From positions 868,001 to 932,000 of the forward strand of contig NZ_UYZY01000002.1 of NCBI RefSeq assembly GCF_900626075.1: a stretch of 64,000 bases of DNA, read 5' to 3'. How positions within the stretch are numbered: the stretch's first letter is position 1; the number at the start of each line of letters is the position of its first letter. Positions 8,699-18,800 of this stretch are shown here, in pieces. Origin of the DNA: Clostridium transplantifaecale. GTDB taxonomy: Bacteria; Bacillota; Clostridia; Lachnospirales; Lachnospiraceae. The position numbers and the translations under genes are program-made. The notes beneath the pieces were generated by a model that was not told the DNA's origin, ran no database searches, and saw only the letters and a list, made by a program, of their open reading frames with translations.

Positions 8699-9943
8699 AT
8701 GAGCAATATGACAAGAGTAGTTGTAACAGGAATGGGTGCCATCACCCCAATCGGCAATGATGTGGAGTCCTTCTGGGAAGGGCTGAAAGAGAAGAAAATC
8801 GGCTTTGGGCCAATCACATATTTTGACACAACAGATTATAAGGCAAAGGTAGCCGCCCAGGTAAAGGATTTCAATGCGAAAGACTATATGGACCCAAAGG
8901 CAGCCAGGAGAATGGAGACTTTTTCCCAGTATGCGGTAGCAGCGGCCTCACAGGCAATCAAACAGGCTGGACTGGATATGGAAAAAGAGGATCCCTATAA
9001 GGTGGGCATCAGCATCGGCTCCGGTATCGGCAGCCTACAGGCAATCGAGAGAGAATATACAAAACTTCAGACCAAGGGTCCGGGCCGCGTTAATCCGCTG
9101 CTCGTTCCGCTTATGATCAGCAACATGGCGACAGGCAACGTCTCTATCCAGTTCGGGTTAAAAGGCAAGAGCATCAACGTGGTAACTGCCTGTGCAACGG
9201 GAACACACTCCATCGGTGAGGCGTACCGCTCCATCCAGCACGGCGAGGCCGATGTGATGGTGGCAGGCGGAGCCGAGGCCTGTATCACACCTCTCGGCGT
9301 GGCGGGATTTACCGCTTTGACCGCTCTTTCCTCCAATGAGGATCCGCAGACGGCGTCCAGACCGTTTGACAAAGACCGCGACGGGTTTGTCATGGGAGAA
9401 GGCTCCGGCGTGGTAGTTCTGGAATCACTGGAACATGCACAGAAGAGAGGGGCGATTATTCTGGCCGAGTTGGTCGGATACGGCTCCACCAGCGATGCAT
9501 TCCATATCACTTCCCCTGCAGAGGACGGAAGCGGCGCCGCGAAGGCAATGGAATTTGCAATGAATGACGCCGGCATTAAACCGGAGCAGATCGATTATGT
9601 CAACGCTCACGGAACAAGCACCCACCACAATGACCTTTTTGAGACAATGGCCATCAAGCTGGCGCTTGGCGAACATGCATATAAAGTAAAAGTGAATTCT
9701 ACCAAATCCATGGTCGGCCATCTTCTGGGTGCGGCAGGCGGAGTGGAGTTTATCACCTGCGTGAAATCCGTTATGGAAAATTATATCCACGCAACGGCAG
9801 GTTTAAAAGAAGCCGACGAGGGCTGCGACCTGGACTACACCATGGGTGAGGGCGTATCGACGGACGTTAATTACGCCATCAGCAATTCCCTGGGCTTTGG
9901 CGGTCATAACGCCAGCCTGATTGTAAAGAAATTTGAGGCATAG
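8699..9943 (+). CDS. fabF: Beta-ketoacyl-ACP synthase II
   Basis: FabF condenses acyl-ACP with malonyl-ACP during elongation. The 414-residue thiolase-fold protein has the Cys-His-His set: C165 in [11 protein letters not shown], His in [11 protein letters not shown] and His in [13 protein letters not shown]. Glycine-rich [11 protein letters not shown] lies near the end. Length is normal. It is 32 bases after fabG, with GAAAGGCGG upstream of the ATG. No fabB, fabA or fabM is visible, so the unsaturated branch is not explained by this operon. Confidence 0.97.
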   Translation: MSNMTRVVVTGMGAITPIGNDVESFWEGLKEKKIGFGPITYFDTTDYKAKVAAQVKDFNAKDYMDPKAARRMETFSQYAVAAASQAIKQAGLDMEKEDPYKVGISIGSGIGSLQAIEREYTKLQTKGPGRVNPLLVPLMISNMATGNVSIQFGLKGKSINVVTACATGTHSIGEAYRSIQHGEADVMVAGGAEACITPLGVAGFTALTALSSNEDPQTASRPFDKDRDGFVMGEGSGVVVLESLEHAQKRGAIILAELVGYGSTSDAFHITSPAEDGSGAAKAMEFAMNDAGIKPEQIDYVNAHGTSTHHNDLFETMAIKLALGEHAYKVKVNSTKSMVGHLLGAAGGVEFITCVKSVMENYIHATAGLKEADEGCDLDYTMGEGVSTDVNYAISNSLGFGGHNASLIVKKFEA

Positions 9944-10062
9944 AATCTTCCCGGAATAGAAGAAATCAGGAATATGATACAGGATATGCCCGTCCGGCGG
10001 CAGAGATACGCCTGACGGAGACGGATATAAATCAGAGATGCAGAGATAGAATGAGGTTCAAT

Positions 10063-10569
10063 ATGGAAATAAATGATATTATAAAGTTAATCGAGGCAGT
10101 TTCCGAACACGGCCTTACAAGCTTTGTCCTGGAGGAGAATGGTTCCAAGGTCTCCATGAAAAAAGAAAAAGAGATTGTCACCGTATCTGCGCCTGCGGTC
10201 CAGACCGTAATGGCTCCCGGAACGGCAATGTCCCAGGATGCAGCGCTTTCCGGGCTGGCGGTACAGCCTGTATTTACAGCCGCCGAGGCAGTGCAGAGTA
10301 CGGGCGCGGCAGCCCAGCCGGGGGCCATTGGTTCCGATAAGGTTGTGACATCCCCGCTTGTGGGAACGTTCTACAATTCACCGTCACCCGAGGCAGGCGC
10401 ATTTGTCGGCGTAGGCGATACGGTGAAGAAGGGCCAGGTGCTTGGAATTATCGAAGCAATGAAGCTGATGAATGAGATCGAGAGCGAATATGACGGCATT
10501 GTGGAGGCGGTTCTCGTAGACAATGAAGAAGTTGTGGAGTACGGCCAGCCGTTGTTCAGGATTAAATAA
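10063..10569 (+). CDS. accB: Biotin carboxyl carrier protein of acetyl-CoA carboxylase
   Basis: AccB carries the biotin that shuttles carboxyl groups between AccC and the carboxyltransferase. The 168-residue protein has an N-terminal region typical of BCCP ([19 protein letters not shown]), an Ala/Pro/Val-rich linker (about residues 45-92) and a C-terminal biotinyl domain with [11 protein letters not shown]134 being the biotinylated Lys. An in-frame ATG exists at 10051, but AGGTTCA before 10063 and the usual family N-terminus favour the shorter form. Confidence 0.94.
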   Translation: MEINDIIKLIEAVSEHGLTSFVLEENGSKVSMKKEKEIVTVSAPAVQTVMAPGTAMSQDAALSGLAVQPVFTAAEAVQSTGAAAQPGAIGSDKVVTSPLVGTFYNSPSPEAGAFVGVGDTVKKGQVLGIIEAMKLMNEIESEYDGIVEAVLVDNEEVVEYGQPLFRIK

Positions 10570-10624
10570 ACAGAACGAACGGAATAAATGATTCACGGGC
10601 ATTGTCTCGGAAAGAAGGTAAAAC

Positions 10625-11047
10625 ATGTTAGGAATCAAAGAAATCCAGGAAATCATTCCTCACCGTCATCCGTTCCTCCTCATCGACTGTATTGAGGAAG
10701 TGACACCGGGTGAAGGCGCGGTAGGCTATAAATCAGTTACTTATAATGAGCCGTTTTTTGCAGGCCATTTTCCCCAGGAACCGGTTATGCCGGGCGTGTT
10801 AATCGTAGAAGCGCTGGCACAGGTCGGTGCGGTGGCTATCTTAAGCCAGGAAGAGAATAAAGGCAAGGTCGCTTATTTTGGGGCTATCAACAGCGCAAAA
10901 TTTAAGAAAAAGGTAATTCCGGGCGATAAACTCAAGCTGGAATGCCATATTATCAAGCGCAAAGGGCCGGTGGGAATCGGCAGCGCAACCGCAACGGTGG
11001 ACGGCAAGGTTGCCGTTGCAGCGGAATTAACATTTATGATTGGATAG
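10625..11047 (+). CDS. fabZ: 3-hydroxyacyl-ACP dehydratase
   Basis: FabZ removes water from 3-hydroxyacyl-ACP to give the enoyl-ACP reduced by FabK. The 140-residue hotdog-fold protein shows [11 protein letters not shown], the catalytic His in [13 protein letters not shown] and the Glu in [10 protein letters not shown]. The position between accB and accC is common in Clostridia. AAGAAGG precedes the ATG. Ten bases separate its stop from accC. Confidence 0.96.
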   Translation: MLGIKEIQEIIPHRHPFLLIDCIEEVTPGEGAVGYKSVTYNEPFFAGHFPQEPVMPGVLIVEALAQVGAVAILSQEENKGKVAYFGAINSAKFKKKVIPGDKLKLECHIIKRKGPVGIGSATATVDGKVAVAAELTFMIG

Positions 11048-11057
11048 GTGAGGGCCG

Positions 11058-12410
11058 ATGTTTAATAAGATTTTGATCGCAAACCGGGGAGAGATCGCAG
11101 TTCGGATCATCCGGGCCTGCAGGGAAATGGGAATAAAAACGGTAGCTGTTTATTCGGAAGCCGACAGGGATGCGCTCCATACATTTCTGGCCGATGAGGC
11201 CATCTGTATCGGACCGGCTGCATCTACGGAAAGCTATCTGGATATGGAGAGAATTATCTCCGCCACCGTGGCGATGAAAGCGGATGCGATTCATCCGGGC
11301 TTTGGTTTTCTCTCTGAGAATGCCCGCTTTGCAGAGCTGTGCGAAAAGTGCAATATTAAATTTATCGGGCCGTCCGCAGAGATTATCCATAAGATGGGCA
11401 ACAAGTCGGAAGCCAGAAAGACCATGATGGAGGCCGGAGTTCCGGTTGTTCCGGGCAGCAAGGAGCCTGTTTTTACAGCAGCGGAAGGGCTTAAGATGGC
11501 AGAGACCATCGGTTTTCCTGTCATGATCAAGGCGTCCTCCGGAGGAGGCGGAAAGGGAATGAGAATTTCCCGGGGAGCGGATGATTTTGAGGCTAACTTT
11601 AACCAGGCCCAGATGGAATCTGTCAAAGGTTTTTCTGACGATACCATGTACATCGAAAAATATATAGAACAGCCAAGGCATATCGAGTTCCAGATTCTGG
11701 CCGATTCATACGGGAATGTGGTTCACCTGGGCGAGCGCGACTGCTCGATCCAGAGAAGACACCAGAAGGTATTGGAAGAATCACCTTCCGTCGCCATCTC
11801 GGCCGACTTAAGGAAACGGATGGGTGAAACCGCAATCAAAGCGGCGGAGGCCGTAGGCTATGTCAATGCGGGAACCATCGAATTCCTGCTGGATAAGAGC
11901 AAAGAGTTCTATTTTATGGAAATGAATACCCGTATCCAGGTGGAGCATCCGGTCACGGAAGCGGTCACGGATATGGATTTAATAAAGGAACAGATTAAGA
12001 TCGCGGCGGGAGAGAAACTTTCCTTTACCCAGGAAGACGTGGTCATCCGAGGCCATGCCATCGAATGCCGGATTAATGCGGAGAATCCTGAAAAGAATTT
12101 TATGCCGTGCCCGGGACGCATTACCAACGTCCATGTGCCGGGAGGAAGAGGAGTCAGGATTGACACCGCCATTTACAATGATTACATGGTTCCGCCGAAC
12201 TATGATTCCATGCTCTTAAAGCTTATCGTATACGATAAAGACAGGGAGTCCGCCATTGCCAAGATGCGCAGCGCCCTGGGCGAGCTGATCATCGAGGGAA
12301 TCGAGACCAACCTGGATTTCCAGTATGAAATCATGAGCAGTGAGGCCTACCAGAGCGGGGAGGTTGACACGGACTTTATTCCGCGTTATTTCCCTCAGTA
12401 CTGTAAATAG
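11058..12410 (+). CDS. accC: Biotin carboxylase subunit of acetyl-CoA carboxylase
   Basis: AccC uses ATP and bicarbonate to carboxylate the biotin of AccB. The 450-residue protein has the N-terminal KILIANRGEIAVRIIRA, the ATP-grasp glycine-rich loop KASSGGGGKGMR, the ERDCSIQRRHQK motif and EMNTRIQVEHPVTE, all standard for biotin carboxylases. Length is normal and no carrier domain is fused on. The start follows TAGGTGAGGG closely after fabZ. Confidence 0.97.
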   Translation: MFNKILIANRGEIAVRIIRACREMGIKTVAVYSEADRDALHTFLADEAICIGPAASTESYLDMERIISATVAMKADAIHPGFGFLSENARFAELCEKCNIKFIGPSAEIIHKMGNKSEARKTMMEAGVPVVPGSKEPVFTAAEGLKMAETIGFPVMIKASSGGGGKGMRISRGADDFEANFNQAQMESVKGFSDDTMYIEKYIEQPRHIEFQILADSYGNVVHLGERDCSIQRRHQKVLEESPSVAISADLRKRMGETAIKAAEAVGYVNAGTIEFLLDKSKEFYFMEMNTRIQVEHPVTEAVTDMDLIKEQIKIAAGEKLSFTQEDVVIRGHAIECRINAENPEKNFMPCPGRITNVHVPGGRGVRIDTAIYNDYMVPPNYDSMLLKLIVYDKDRESAIAKMRSALGELIIEGIETNLDFQYEIMSSEAYQSGEVDTDFIPRYFPQYCK

Positions 12411-12461
12411 TAACAATAAAAGTGCAAACAAAAATTTCCGTCTAAGAAGGGGAGAATGCCT

Positions 12462-14285
12462 ATGTTAAGAGATATGTTTAAGAAAACGTATACCTTAATC
12501 GATACAAAATATGCGGACAGGAACGGGGAAGACCAGCCGGAAAACGGGGAAGAACCCAATATCCCGAAAGGATTATGGCGCAAATGCAATAAATGCGGCC
12601 GTCCGATTTATACAGAGGATGTTAAGAACAATTTTTATGTCTGCCCCAAGTGCAGCGGTTATTTCCGTATCCATGCCCACAGGCGTATTGAAATGCTCAT
12701 AGACGAAGGAACCTTCGAGGAATGGGATAAGGAAATGGAATTTGTAAATCCTCTCGGTTTCCCGGGATATGAGAAGAAGATCGGGGCTGCGAAGGAGAAA
12801 TCGGGCCTCAATGAAGCCGTCGTTACGGGCCAGGGAAAGATTTACGGACAGGATACCGTGATTGCGGTCTGTGATTCCAGATTCCTGATGAGCAGCATGG
12901 GCCACAATGTGGGTGAGAAAATCACCAGAGCCGTGGAACGCGCTACCTGCGCAAAGCTTCCGGTCATTATCTTTGCCGCTTCGGGCGGAGCCAGGATGCA
13001 GGAAGGGCTTGTTTCCCTGATGCAGATGGCGAAGACTTCGGCTGCCCTCAAGCGCCACCACGATGCGGGCCAGCTCTATGTCAGCGTCCTGACCGATCCG
13101 ACAACGGGAGGCGTAACGGCCAGTTTTGCCATGCTGGGTGACATTATCCTTGCCGAGCCGGGAGCCCTGATTGGTTTTGCAGGCCCAAGGGTAATTGAGC
13201 AGACAATCCGCCAGAAACTGCCGGAAGGATTTCAGAGAGCGGAATTTTTACTGGAACACGGCTTTGTGGATCGCATTGTAGAGCGTAAAGACCAGAAAGA
13301 GGCGCTTGCGCGGATTCTCCGGATGCACAGCGGAAAGAAGAGCTGGCAAAAGGATATGGACGAAGACGAGCGTAAACGCGAGACGGCGGCCAGAATCTGC
13401 GCCAGGGAGGCGGCAGGCCTTGCAGCGGGAAAACCGAGGGGACCGATTGCGCCGTTCTCGGGCGAGATGAGGATGAAGACGCTTGATAAGATAACGAACC
13501 GGCAGCAGGATGCATGGGAGACGGTGCTGAAGTCCAGAAGCGGCGATCGCCTTGTGGCCAGTGACTATATCCGTGTTTTATTTGACAATTTTATGGAAAT
13601 GCACGGTGACCGCTATTACGGCGACGACGGCGCGGTGCTTGGCGGTATTGCAACCTTCTACGGTATGCCGGTGACGGTAATCGGACAGGAGAAAGGCAAA
13701 ACCACCAAAGATAACCTGAAGTGCAACTTCGGAATGCCCTCCCCGGAAGGTTACAGAAAGGCGCTCCGCCTGATGAAACAGGCAGAGAAATTTAACCGTC
13801 CGATCATCTGCTTTGTAGACACGCCGGGAGCGTTCTGCGGACTGGAAGCGGAGGAAAGAGGACAGGGCGAAGCTATCGCAAGAAACCTGTATGAAATGTC
13901 TGATTTAAAGGTTCCGATTTTGACTATTGTAATCGGCGAAGGCGGAAGCGGCGGGGCGCTGGGCCTGGCCGTAGCTAATGAAGTGTGGATGATGGAAAAC
14001 TCCGTTTACTCCGTCCTGTCACCGGAGGGATTTGCTTCGATTCTCTGGAAAGACAGCAAGAGGGCAAGTGAGGCGGCGAAAGTGATGAAGATGACGGCCA
14101 GGGATCTTTATGAGCTTGGACTTGTGGAGCGCATCATAGCCGAGGATCTGCCTGCTACTGCAGAGACTGTGGAGATAGTCGGGGAAATCATCGACCGTCA
14201 TATGAGAGAGTTCTTTAAAACCTGCGAAATCATGACCCCTGAAGAGATAATCAGTCAGAGATACGACAGGTTCAGAGGATTTTAA
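12462..14285 (+). CDS. accDA: Fused acetyl-CoA carboxyltransferase, beta (AccD) then alpha (AccA)
   Basis: One 607-residue frame encodes both carboxyltransferase subunits, which move the carboxyl group from biotin to acetyl-CoA to make malonyl-CoA. AccD part (about 1-285): a four-Cys zinc ribbon (CNKCGRP ... CPKCSG) followed by [12 protein letters not shown] and [17 protein letters not shown] charged linker (about 286-340) leads to AccA (about 345-607) with [33 protein letters not shown] and [16 protein letters not shown]. The usual helical N-terminus of separate AccA is shortened. GGGGAG is well placed for the ATG at 12462 rather than the in-frame ATG at 12456. These are two genes in most bacteria. 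Confidence 0.93.
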   Translation: MLRDMFKKTYTLIDTKYADRNGEDQPENGEEPNIPKGLWRKCNKCGRPIYTEDVKNNFYVCPKCSGYFRIHAHRRIEMLIDEGTFEEWDKEMEFVNPLGFPGYEKKIGAAKEKSGLNEAVVTGQGKIYGQDTVIAVCDSRFLMSSMGHNVGEKITRAVERATCAKLPVIIFAASGGARMQEGLVSLMQMAKTSAALKRHHDAGQLYVSVLTDPTTGGVTASFAMLGDIILAEPGALIGFAGPRVIEQTIRQKLPEGFQRAEFLLEHGFVDRIVERKDQKEALARILRMHSGKKSWQKDMDEDERKRETAARICAREAAGLAAGKPRGPIAPFSGEMRMKTLDKITNRQQDAWETVLKSRSGDRLVASDYIRVLFDNFMEMHGDRYYGDDGAVLGGIATFYGMPVTVIGQEKGKTTKDNLKCNFGMPSPEGYRKALRLMKQAEKFNRPIICFVDTPGAFCGLEAEERGQGEAIARNLYEMSDLKVPILTIVIGEGGSGGALGLAVANEVWMMENSVYSVLSPEGFASILWKDSKRASEAAKVMKMTARDLYELGLVERIIAEDLPATAETVEIVGEIIDRHMREFFKTCEIMTPEEIISQRYDRFRGF

Positions 14286-14357
14286 GTTACTGCTGCGGGT
14301 ACAGTTAACAGGTGATACCTTGTTACCGTTTATTAGAAACAGGATAGGAGACATAGA

Positions 14358-15524
14358 ATGTGTAATTTAAAACCGTTGAAAATAGGAGAGCTGACGGCAA
14401 AACTTCCTATTATTCAGGGCGGGATGGGAGTAGGCATCAGCCTCTCTTCTCTGGCGGGAGCCGTGGCAAAGGAAGGCGGAGTGGGAATTATATCCACAGC
14501 ACAGATTGGCTTTCGGGAGCCGGATTTTGCCGAGGATTCCCAGGCGGCCAACTTAAGGGCCATCGGAACGGAATTTAAGAAGGCGAGAGAAATATCGCCG
14601 GACGGGATTATAGGATTCAACATCATGGTTGCCACCCGCAATTATGCCGAGTACGTGAAGGCGGCGGTAAAGGCGGGAGCTAATCTGATTATTTCCGGAG
14701 CGGGGCTTCCCATCAACCTTCCGGAGTATGTAAGAGGTTCCGCGACAAAGATCGCGCCGATCGTTTCTTCCGTAAAATCTGCCATGGTCATCTGCAAGAT
14801 GTGGGACAGGAAATATAAGACGGCTCCGGATCTGGTAGTGGTGGAGGGACCTCTGGCAGGCGGCCATCTTGGTTTTGACCGGGATAAACTTCATGATCTG
14901 GGAGCCGACACGGAACATGCAGCAGATACATTCAAAAAGGCTGAGTATGATGACGAGATCAGGGGGATTATCGCCCTCGTCAAAGAATACGCACAGAAAT
15001 ATGAAAAAGAGATCCCGGTAGTAACAGCAGGGGGCATTTATTCCCATGAGGATGTAATGCACCAGCTTGAACTGGGAGCCGACGGTGTCCAGGTCGCCAC
15101 GCGCTTTGTGACCACGGAAGAGTGTGATGCGCCGATGGCATATAAGCAGGCCTATCTGGATGCAAAGGAAGAGGATATCATCATCGTTAAGAGCCCGGTC
15201 GGAATGCCCGGTCGTGCGATCAGAAACCACTTCCTGAAAGAAGTGGAAAAAGGGAAGCAGGCGATTACCCACTGTTACCGCTGCCTGGAGAAATGTGATC
15301 AGGCGAAGATACCATACTGCATTACAAAGGCCCTTGTCAATGCGGTGAGCGGTGATGAGGAGAATGCCCTGATTTTCTGCGGAAGCAATGCATGGAGAGC
15401 CGATAAGATAGTGACGGTGCATGAGGTGATGCAGGAGCTGTATGTCGGCCAGAAGGCCGGAGCCATAACGGAGCAGTTTCGGCGGGGCGGACTGATGGTT
15501 CAGCCGCTGGACGTACTTAGCTGA
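14358..15524 (+). CDS. FabK/nitronate monooxygenase-like flavoprotein with a four-Cys motif
   Basis: A 388-residue TIM-barrel flavoprotein of the NPD family, 80 residues longer than the FabK at 5913. It shares the FMN-binding pattern (IIQGGMGVGIS, GFNIMVA, VVEGPLAGGHLG, VVTAGGIYS, GADGVQVATRF). An added C-terminal segment holds C306, C309, C313 and C321 (CX2CX3CX7C), which could bind an iron-sulfur cluster or zinc. As last gene of the fatty acid operon it probably works on lipid intermediates or their by-products, but enoyl-ACP reduction, nitronate oxidation and another reaction all remain possible. Confidence 0.75.
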   Translation: MCNLKPLKIGELTAKLPIIQGGMGVGISLSSLAGAVAKEGGVGIISTAQIGFREPDFAEDSQAANLRAIGTEFKKAREISPDGIIGFNIMVATRNYAEYVKAAVKAGANLIISGAGLPINLPEYVRGSATKIAPIVSSVKSAMVICKMWDRKYKTAPDLVVVEGPLAGGHLGFDRDKLHDLGADTEHAADTFKKAEYDDEIRGIIALVKEYAQKYEKEIPVVTAGGIYSHEDVMHQLELGADGVQVATRFVTTEECDAPMAYKQAYLDAKEEDIIIVKSPVGMPGRAIRNHFLKEVEKGKQAITHCYRCLEKCDQAKIPYCITKALVNAVSGDEENALIFCGSNAWRADKIVTVHEVMQELYVGQKAGAITEQFRRGGLMVQPLDVLS

Positions 15525-15527
15525 AAA

Positions 15528-15599
15528 AGTCAAACGGTGCAGGGACGGATTATGCTTTACCAGAGCGAAATCTGTCCCTGTACCGTTTGGCTTTTTTTT
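15528..15599 (+). terminator. Terminator of the fatty acid operon
   Basis: GTCAAACGGTGCAGGGACGG on the left pairs with CTGTCCCTGTACCGTTTGGC on the right, about 22 pairs with a few G-U, followed by eight or nine T. It is a very strong intrinsic terminator starting at the stop codon of the last gene. Confidence 0.9.
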
Positions 15600-15669
15600 G
15601 GCTGAATCACTCCTCTTTTTTTGTGCATATCTTACTAAGAACCGGTCGTTGTATTAGCCGTTTTGTATA

Positions 15670-15698
15670 TTGACGACGAATTGTTTGTATGCTAATAT
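15670..15698 (+). promoter_or_regulatory. Promoter of the TetR-family gene
   Basis: TTGACG at 15670-15675, a 17-base spacer, TAATAT at 15693-15698. It is 122 bases before the regulator's start and just upstream of a palindrome. Confidence 0.6.
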
Positions 15699-15705
15699 AT
15701 GAACA

Positions 15706-15730
15706 GTGAACGAAATAGTATTTTGGTCAC
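15706..15730. promoter_or_regulatory. 25-base palindrome, likely TetR operator
   Basis: GTGAACGAAATA at the left and TATTTTGGTCAC at the right form an imperfect palindrome centred at 15718, with about 20 of 25 positions symmetric. It lies just after the -10, as expected for autorepression. A second, AT-only inverted repeat (AATTATTG 15769-15776 / CAATAATT 15785-15792) follows in the leader. Confidence 0.55.
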
Positions 15731-15820
15731 AGAACGCCTTACTTGCTTTTGCATACTCTAAGTGGTAAAATTATTGTAATTATCCAATAATTAGACGATG
15801 CATAAGAATGAGGAGGGCAT

Positions 15821-16444
15821 ATGCCGAAACCGTTTTCTCCTGAAGAACGTAACCAGATACAACAACTGATTCTTGAGAAGTCAAAAGAATTATTTGTGCA
15901 TTTTGGATTTGAAAAAATTACGATTGCCGATATTACTGAGGCAACAGACATCGGAAAGGGAACTTTTTATCAATTTTATAAATCAAAAGGGGAACTTTTT
16001 GTCGATGTTTATGCCAGAGAATGGCGGAGGCTGCAAGAGGAATTACTGCAAAAATATAAAGGATATTCCGGCGATATTGCTGAAATTGTCCTTTCCTATA
16101 TCAGGGATAACCGAAAGAACTTACTCGGCAGTCCCGTACTAAGCATTATATACCAGCGTGGAACCCTGAAACATATCAGTGATAAGTATGGAACACAGGG
16201 GTTGAAAGAGTTCAGTGAACTGAATAAATCAGTTTTGGAGGAACTGATTAACAGCTGGTCACCCGGATGTAATTATGAGCTGAAGATGGATTCACGGATC
16301 CTTTCCGGAATGATGCGTTCTCTCAGCTATCTGACTTACCACCGGGATGAAATTGGTGAAGATATATTTGAGGATGTCATCAACACATTTATGGAGTCGA
16401 TGGCTCTGGAAATAAAAGCCAATATTGCAGTTAAAAAGGAATAA
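15821..16444 (+). CDS. TetR/AcrR-family transcriptional regulator
   Basis: A 207-residue one-component regulator. The N-terminal 55 residues form a TetR HTH: FGFEKITIADITEATDIGKGTFYQFYKSKGELF, here read as FGFEKITIADI then GKGTFYQFYKSKGELF. The rest is an unclassified helical ligand and dimer domain. AGGAGGG precedes the ATG. It is an isolated transcription unit with its own promoter and palindrome and a terminator-like hairpin after it. The nearest candidate target is the transporter operon starting at 16758, but no copy of the palindrome is seen there. Confidence 0.85.
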   Translation: MPKPFSPEERNQIQQLILEKSKELFVHFGFEKITIADITEATDIGKGTFYQFYKSKGELFVDVYAREWRRLQEELLQKYKGYSGDIAEIVLSYIRDNRKNLLGSPVLSIIYQRGTLKHISDKYGTQGLKEFSELNKSVLEELINSWSPGCNYELKMDSRILSGMMRSLSYLTYHRDEIGEDIFEDVINTFMESMALEIKANIAVKKE

Positions 16445-16474
16445 ACATACGATAGGTTATATTCGATAGTCTAC

Positions 16475-16514
16475 CATAAGATGTGGGAACAACTGACACA
16501 ACATCTTATGTTTT
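16475..16514 (+). terminator. Terminator after the TetR-family gene
   Basis: CATAAGATGT at 16475-16484 pairs perfectly with ACATCTTATG at 16501-16510, followed by TTTTC. The stem is AT-rich and the T run short, so efficiency may be moderate. Confidence 0.6.
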
Positions 16515-16757
16515 CATAAGTTATATATCATACCCGGAGGGATACCGAGCAGTTTCAGGGGATATTCCGGATGAGTTGTAACAGGTAAAATGCCGTTTTC
16601 AGGCAGCTATTGGGGATAGCCTATTTTTTTGCGCCTTTTTTACCGGATATTCATGCGGGCAGATTCATTTTTTCGTTTTTATTCTTAAAATTGTTGTTGG
16701 CCACACAATTGAAATAAACAGAGAAACACGATAACACACACATAAGGAGGAAAAAAA
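16515..16757 (+). promoter_or_regulatory. Leader of the symporter operon with hairpin and inverted repeat
   Basis: This gene-free stretch holds a possible stem around CCGGAG/TTCCGG (about 16535-16570), then GCTAT (16606-16610) pairing with ATAGC (16616-16620) and seven T (16624-16630), which looks like a small terminator. A perfect inverted repeat AATTGT (16689-16694) / ACAATT (16705-16710) lies 48 bases before the gene. The hairpin could act as an attenuator if transcription starts upstream of it. No known riboswitch class was recognised. Confidence 0.35.
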
Positions 16758-17228
16758 TTGCAAATTACCTACTTAAAAAAATATCTTGTTATTCTATCTA
16801 CAGTTTTATGGTGCGCTATTACAGTGCTTGGCTGGAAAAACGAAAACTATTTAATCTGTCTCATTCTCAGTGTTTTCATTATGGGGTGCTATCTGATGCT
16901 CGGCGCCGCAAACAAAGGAGTATTGAAACAAAGATTTTTTATTTATCCGATTTTAGCTTGGGCGGTGGTATGGATTGCAGCATTTGTCTGTGCCGCGTAC
17001 TTTGCGGATATCTACGCAGGTGTGGTACCTCCCCTGATTCTGGGCATTCATCCGTCCCTTGCCTGCATTATCGGCGGTTTTTGGTTCGGTGGCCTTCTGA
17101 CGCTTCTTCTTGGCTGGCGCGTGAATAAAAGCGATTGGATGTCATCGGAGGACTGGGATGAATTTGTAAGCTTAATAAAAGAGCTGGATGTACAGGAGCA
17201 AAAGGAGGCTGGACAGAATGGACATTAA
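16758..17228 (+). CDS. Small four-helix membrane protein, likely accessory subunit of the adjacent symporter
   Basis: A 156-residue hydrophobic protein starting at TTG (16758), with a strong AGGAGG 7 bases before. Four membrane helices are visible (about residues 9-24, 31-48, 62-84, 95-119), then a short acidic tail. It overlaps the sodium:solute symporter gene by 11 bases, so the two are translated together. Small membrane partners of SSS-family carriers are known (for example YhdT beside PanF); this one is larger and I do not recognise its family, so the accessory role is inferred from gene order. Confidence 0.65.
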   Translation: MQITYLKKYLVILSTVLWCAITVLGWKNENYLICLILSVFIMGCYLMLGAANKGVLKQRFFIYPILAWAVVWIAAFVCAAYFADIYAGVVPPLILGIHPSLACIIGGFWFGGLLTLLLGWRVNKSDWMSSEDWDEFVSLIKELDVQEQKEAGQNGH

Positions 17229-18726
17229 TACGATTATTATTCTTGGAGTTGCGATTGCGATTATTCTCTCATCATTTGTAATTGGATGGCTCGGCATGAA
17301 AAAACTGAAAAGCAACCAGGACTTTTTTGGGGCGACCATGCAGTTTGGGCCTTTTTCAACCGGCATGTCCGTTATGGCGGGCACGGTCAGCGCGTTTGCC
17401 CTGGTGGGCGTAAACGGCCTCGTCTACGCAAACGGAACGTCTATGGCTCTCTGGATGCTGACATCCTGCGCCGGTGCGTTTGCCATGCTGCTTCTGGCTA
17501 AGAAAGTGCGCGGCATGGCGGAGCTTGGGCCGGTTTCCTCCCTCGGCGATTTAACGGATTTGAGGTTTGCCAACAGCCGTGTGATCAAAGGATTTATGTC
17601 ATTTGTACTGATGCTGGGCTGTCTGGCTTACCTCTCTTCTCAAATCACTGCAGGCGCTGCGATGCTCAGCCATCTGATGGGATGGAGCCAGATTGTTTCC
17701 GGACTGGTTATTTTCTCGGTGGTTGCCCTTTATATGTCTTTCTCGGGAGAGATTGGAGGCATGCTCACCCAGGCATATCAGGGAGTTGTTATGTGTGTCG
17801 CCGTAGTCGTACTGCTGATTGCGGTGCTGGTCACCACCGGCGGTATGGGAGGCGTTATGGAAGCCGTCGCTTCAGCCGGAACGGTCACCTCGGCGGATGG
17901 AAGTATTACTAAAACATTTTCTCCCGACCTGTTAAACGCCTGGGGAACCAGCGCTAAGGCTACCTGTTTTGCATGGATTTTTATTCCGATAGTCGGCACA
18001 ATCGGCCAACCCCAGTGTATCAGCCGAATGTATGCGCTGAAGGACCCCAAGGATGTACCCAAAACCGCAATCATTAACTGTCTGAGCCATATTATTGTTG
18101 CCGCCGGTTCGGTATTCATCGGGTACGGCGTCCTTTATCTGGTTGCATCGGGGAAAATCCAGCCTCTGGCTAAAGCAGACGACGCGATTTTCGTTTTTGC
18201 CGATTACTGCGGGCTGGGAGTCCAGATTGCCGCTTACACCGCTGTTTTAGCCGCTTCGATGTCCTCAGCCTCACTTTACCTTTCGACCTCTGCAATCTGT
18301 CTGTCGAAAGACCTTCCGTCTGCTCTCGGCGTTCACTTTAAACCCGAAACGCAGTTGAAGGTGTCGCGTATCACCATGCTAGCAATGGGATTTGGCGCAA
18401 TATTCTACTCCCTTTACGCCAGTGAGAGTGTTGCTATCCTGGGAACCTTCGGCTGGGGAACCCTGATGTCGGCGACCTTCCCTCCCTTTATTCTTGGATT
18501 TTTGTGGAAGGGAATCAGCCGCCGCGGCGTTGAAGCCGGGCTGATTGTATCTGCGGTCTTAAATGTACTGTCTCTGTCCGTTATTAAGTGGCCGGGCGCT
18601 CTTCCGTGGTACATCAATGTCATATCACTGACCCTGGCGGCTACCGTAATCGTCTCACTGCTTGTTCCCGACAGGGACAAGGACTCTATCCATGCAAAGA
18701 AAATTGATGCTGTAATTAATTTATAA
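17218..18726 (+). CDS. Sodium:solute symporter (SSS family)
   Basis: A 502-residue carrier with about 13 membrane helices, of the SSS (SLC5) type that couples solute uptake to sodium. Family features include the N-terminal GWLGMKKLKSNQDFFGA and the SSQITAGAAMLSHL region. AAGGAGG stands 9 bases before the ATG at 17218; an upstream in-frame ATG (17188) has no such site. The substrate is unknown. The gene order small membrane protein, symporter, YtcJ-like amidohydrolase suggests import followed by hydrolysis of an amide or cyclic nitrogen compound. Confidence 0.9.
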   Translation: MDINTIIILGVAIAIILSSFVIGWLGMKKLKSNQDFFGATMQFGPFSTGMSVMAGTVSAFALVGVNGLVYANGTSMALWMLTSCAGAFAMLLLAKKVRGMAELGPVSSLGDLTDLRFANSRVIKGFMSFVLMLGCLAYLSSQITAGAAMLSHLMGWSQIVSGLVIFSVVALYMSFSGEIGGMLTQAYQGVVMCVAVVVLLIAVLVTTGGMGGVMEAVASAGTVTSADGSITKTFSPDLLNAWGTSAKATCFAWIFIPIVGTIGQPQCISRMYALKDPKDVPKTAIINCLSHIIVAAGSVFIGYGVLYLVASGKIQPLAKADDAIFVFADYCGLGVQIAAYTAVLAASMSSASLYLSTSAICLSKDLPSALGVHFKPETQLKVSRITMLAMGFGAIFYSLYASESVAILGTFGWGTLMSATFPPFILGFLWKGISRRGVEAGLIVSAVLNVLSLSVIKWPGALPWYINVISLTLAATVIVSLLVPDRDKDSIHAKKIDAVINL

Positions 18727-18800
18727 ATCAATACCGGTTGCTGTCGCGGCAGTTACTGCTGTAAAGAGTAATACCGGTATATAAGGAGCGTAACAATAGA

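Noticed and set aside
14553..15533. 326-residue open frame antisense to the FabK-like gene
   Set aside because: Shadow frame; the sense strand has conserved flavin-binding motifs.
16515..16640. Purine-type or other known riboswitch upstream of the symporter operon
   Set aside because: No conserved core of a known class could be laid on the sequence; only hairpins are evident.
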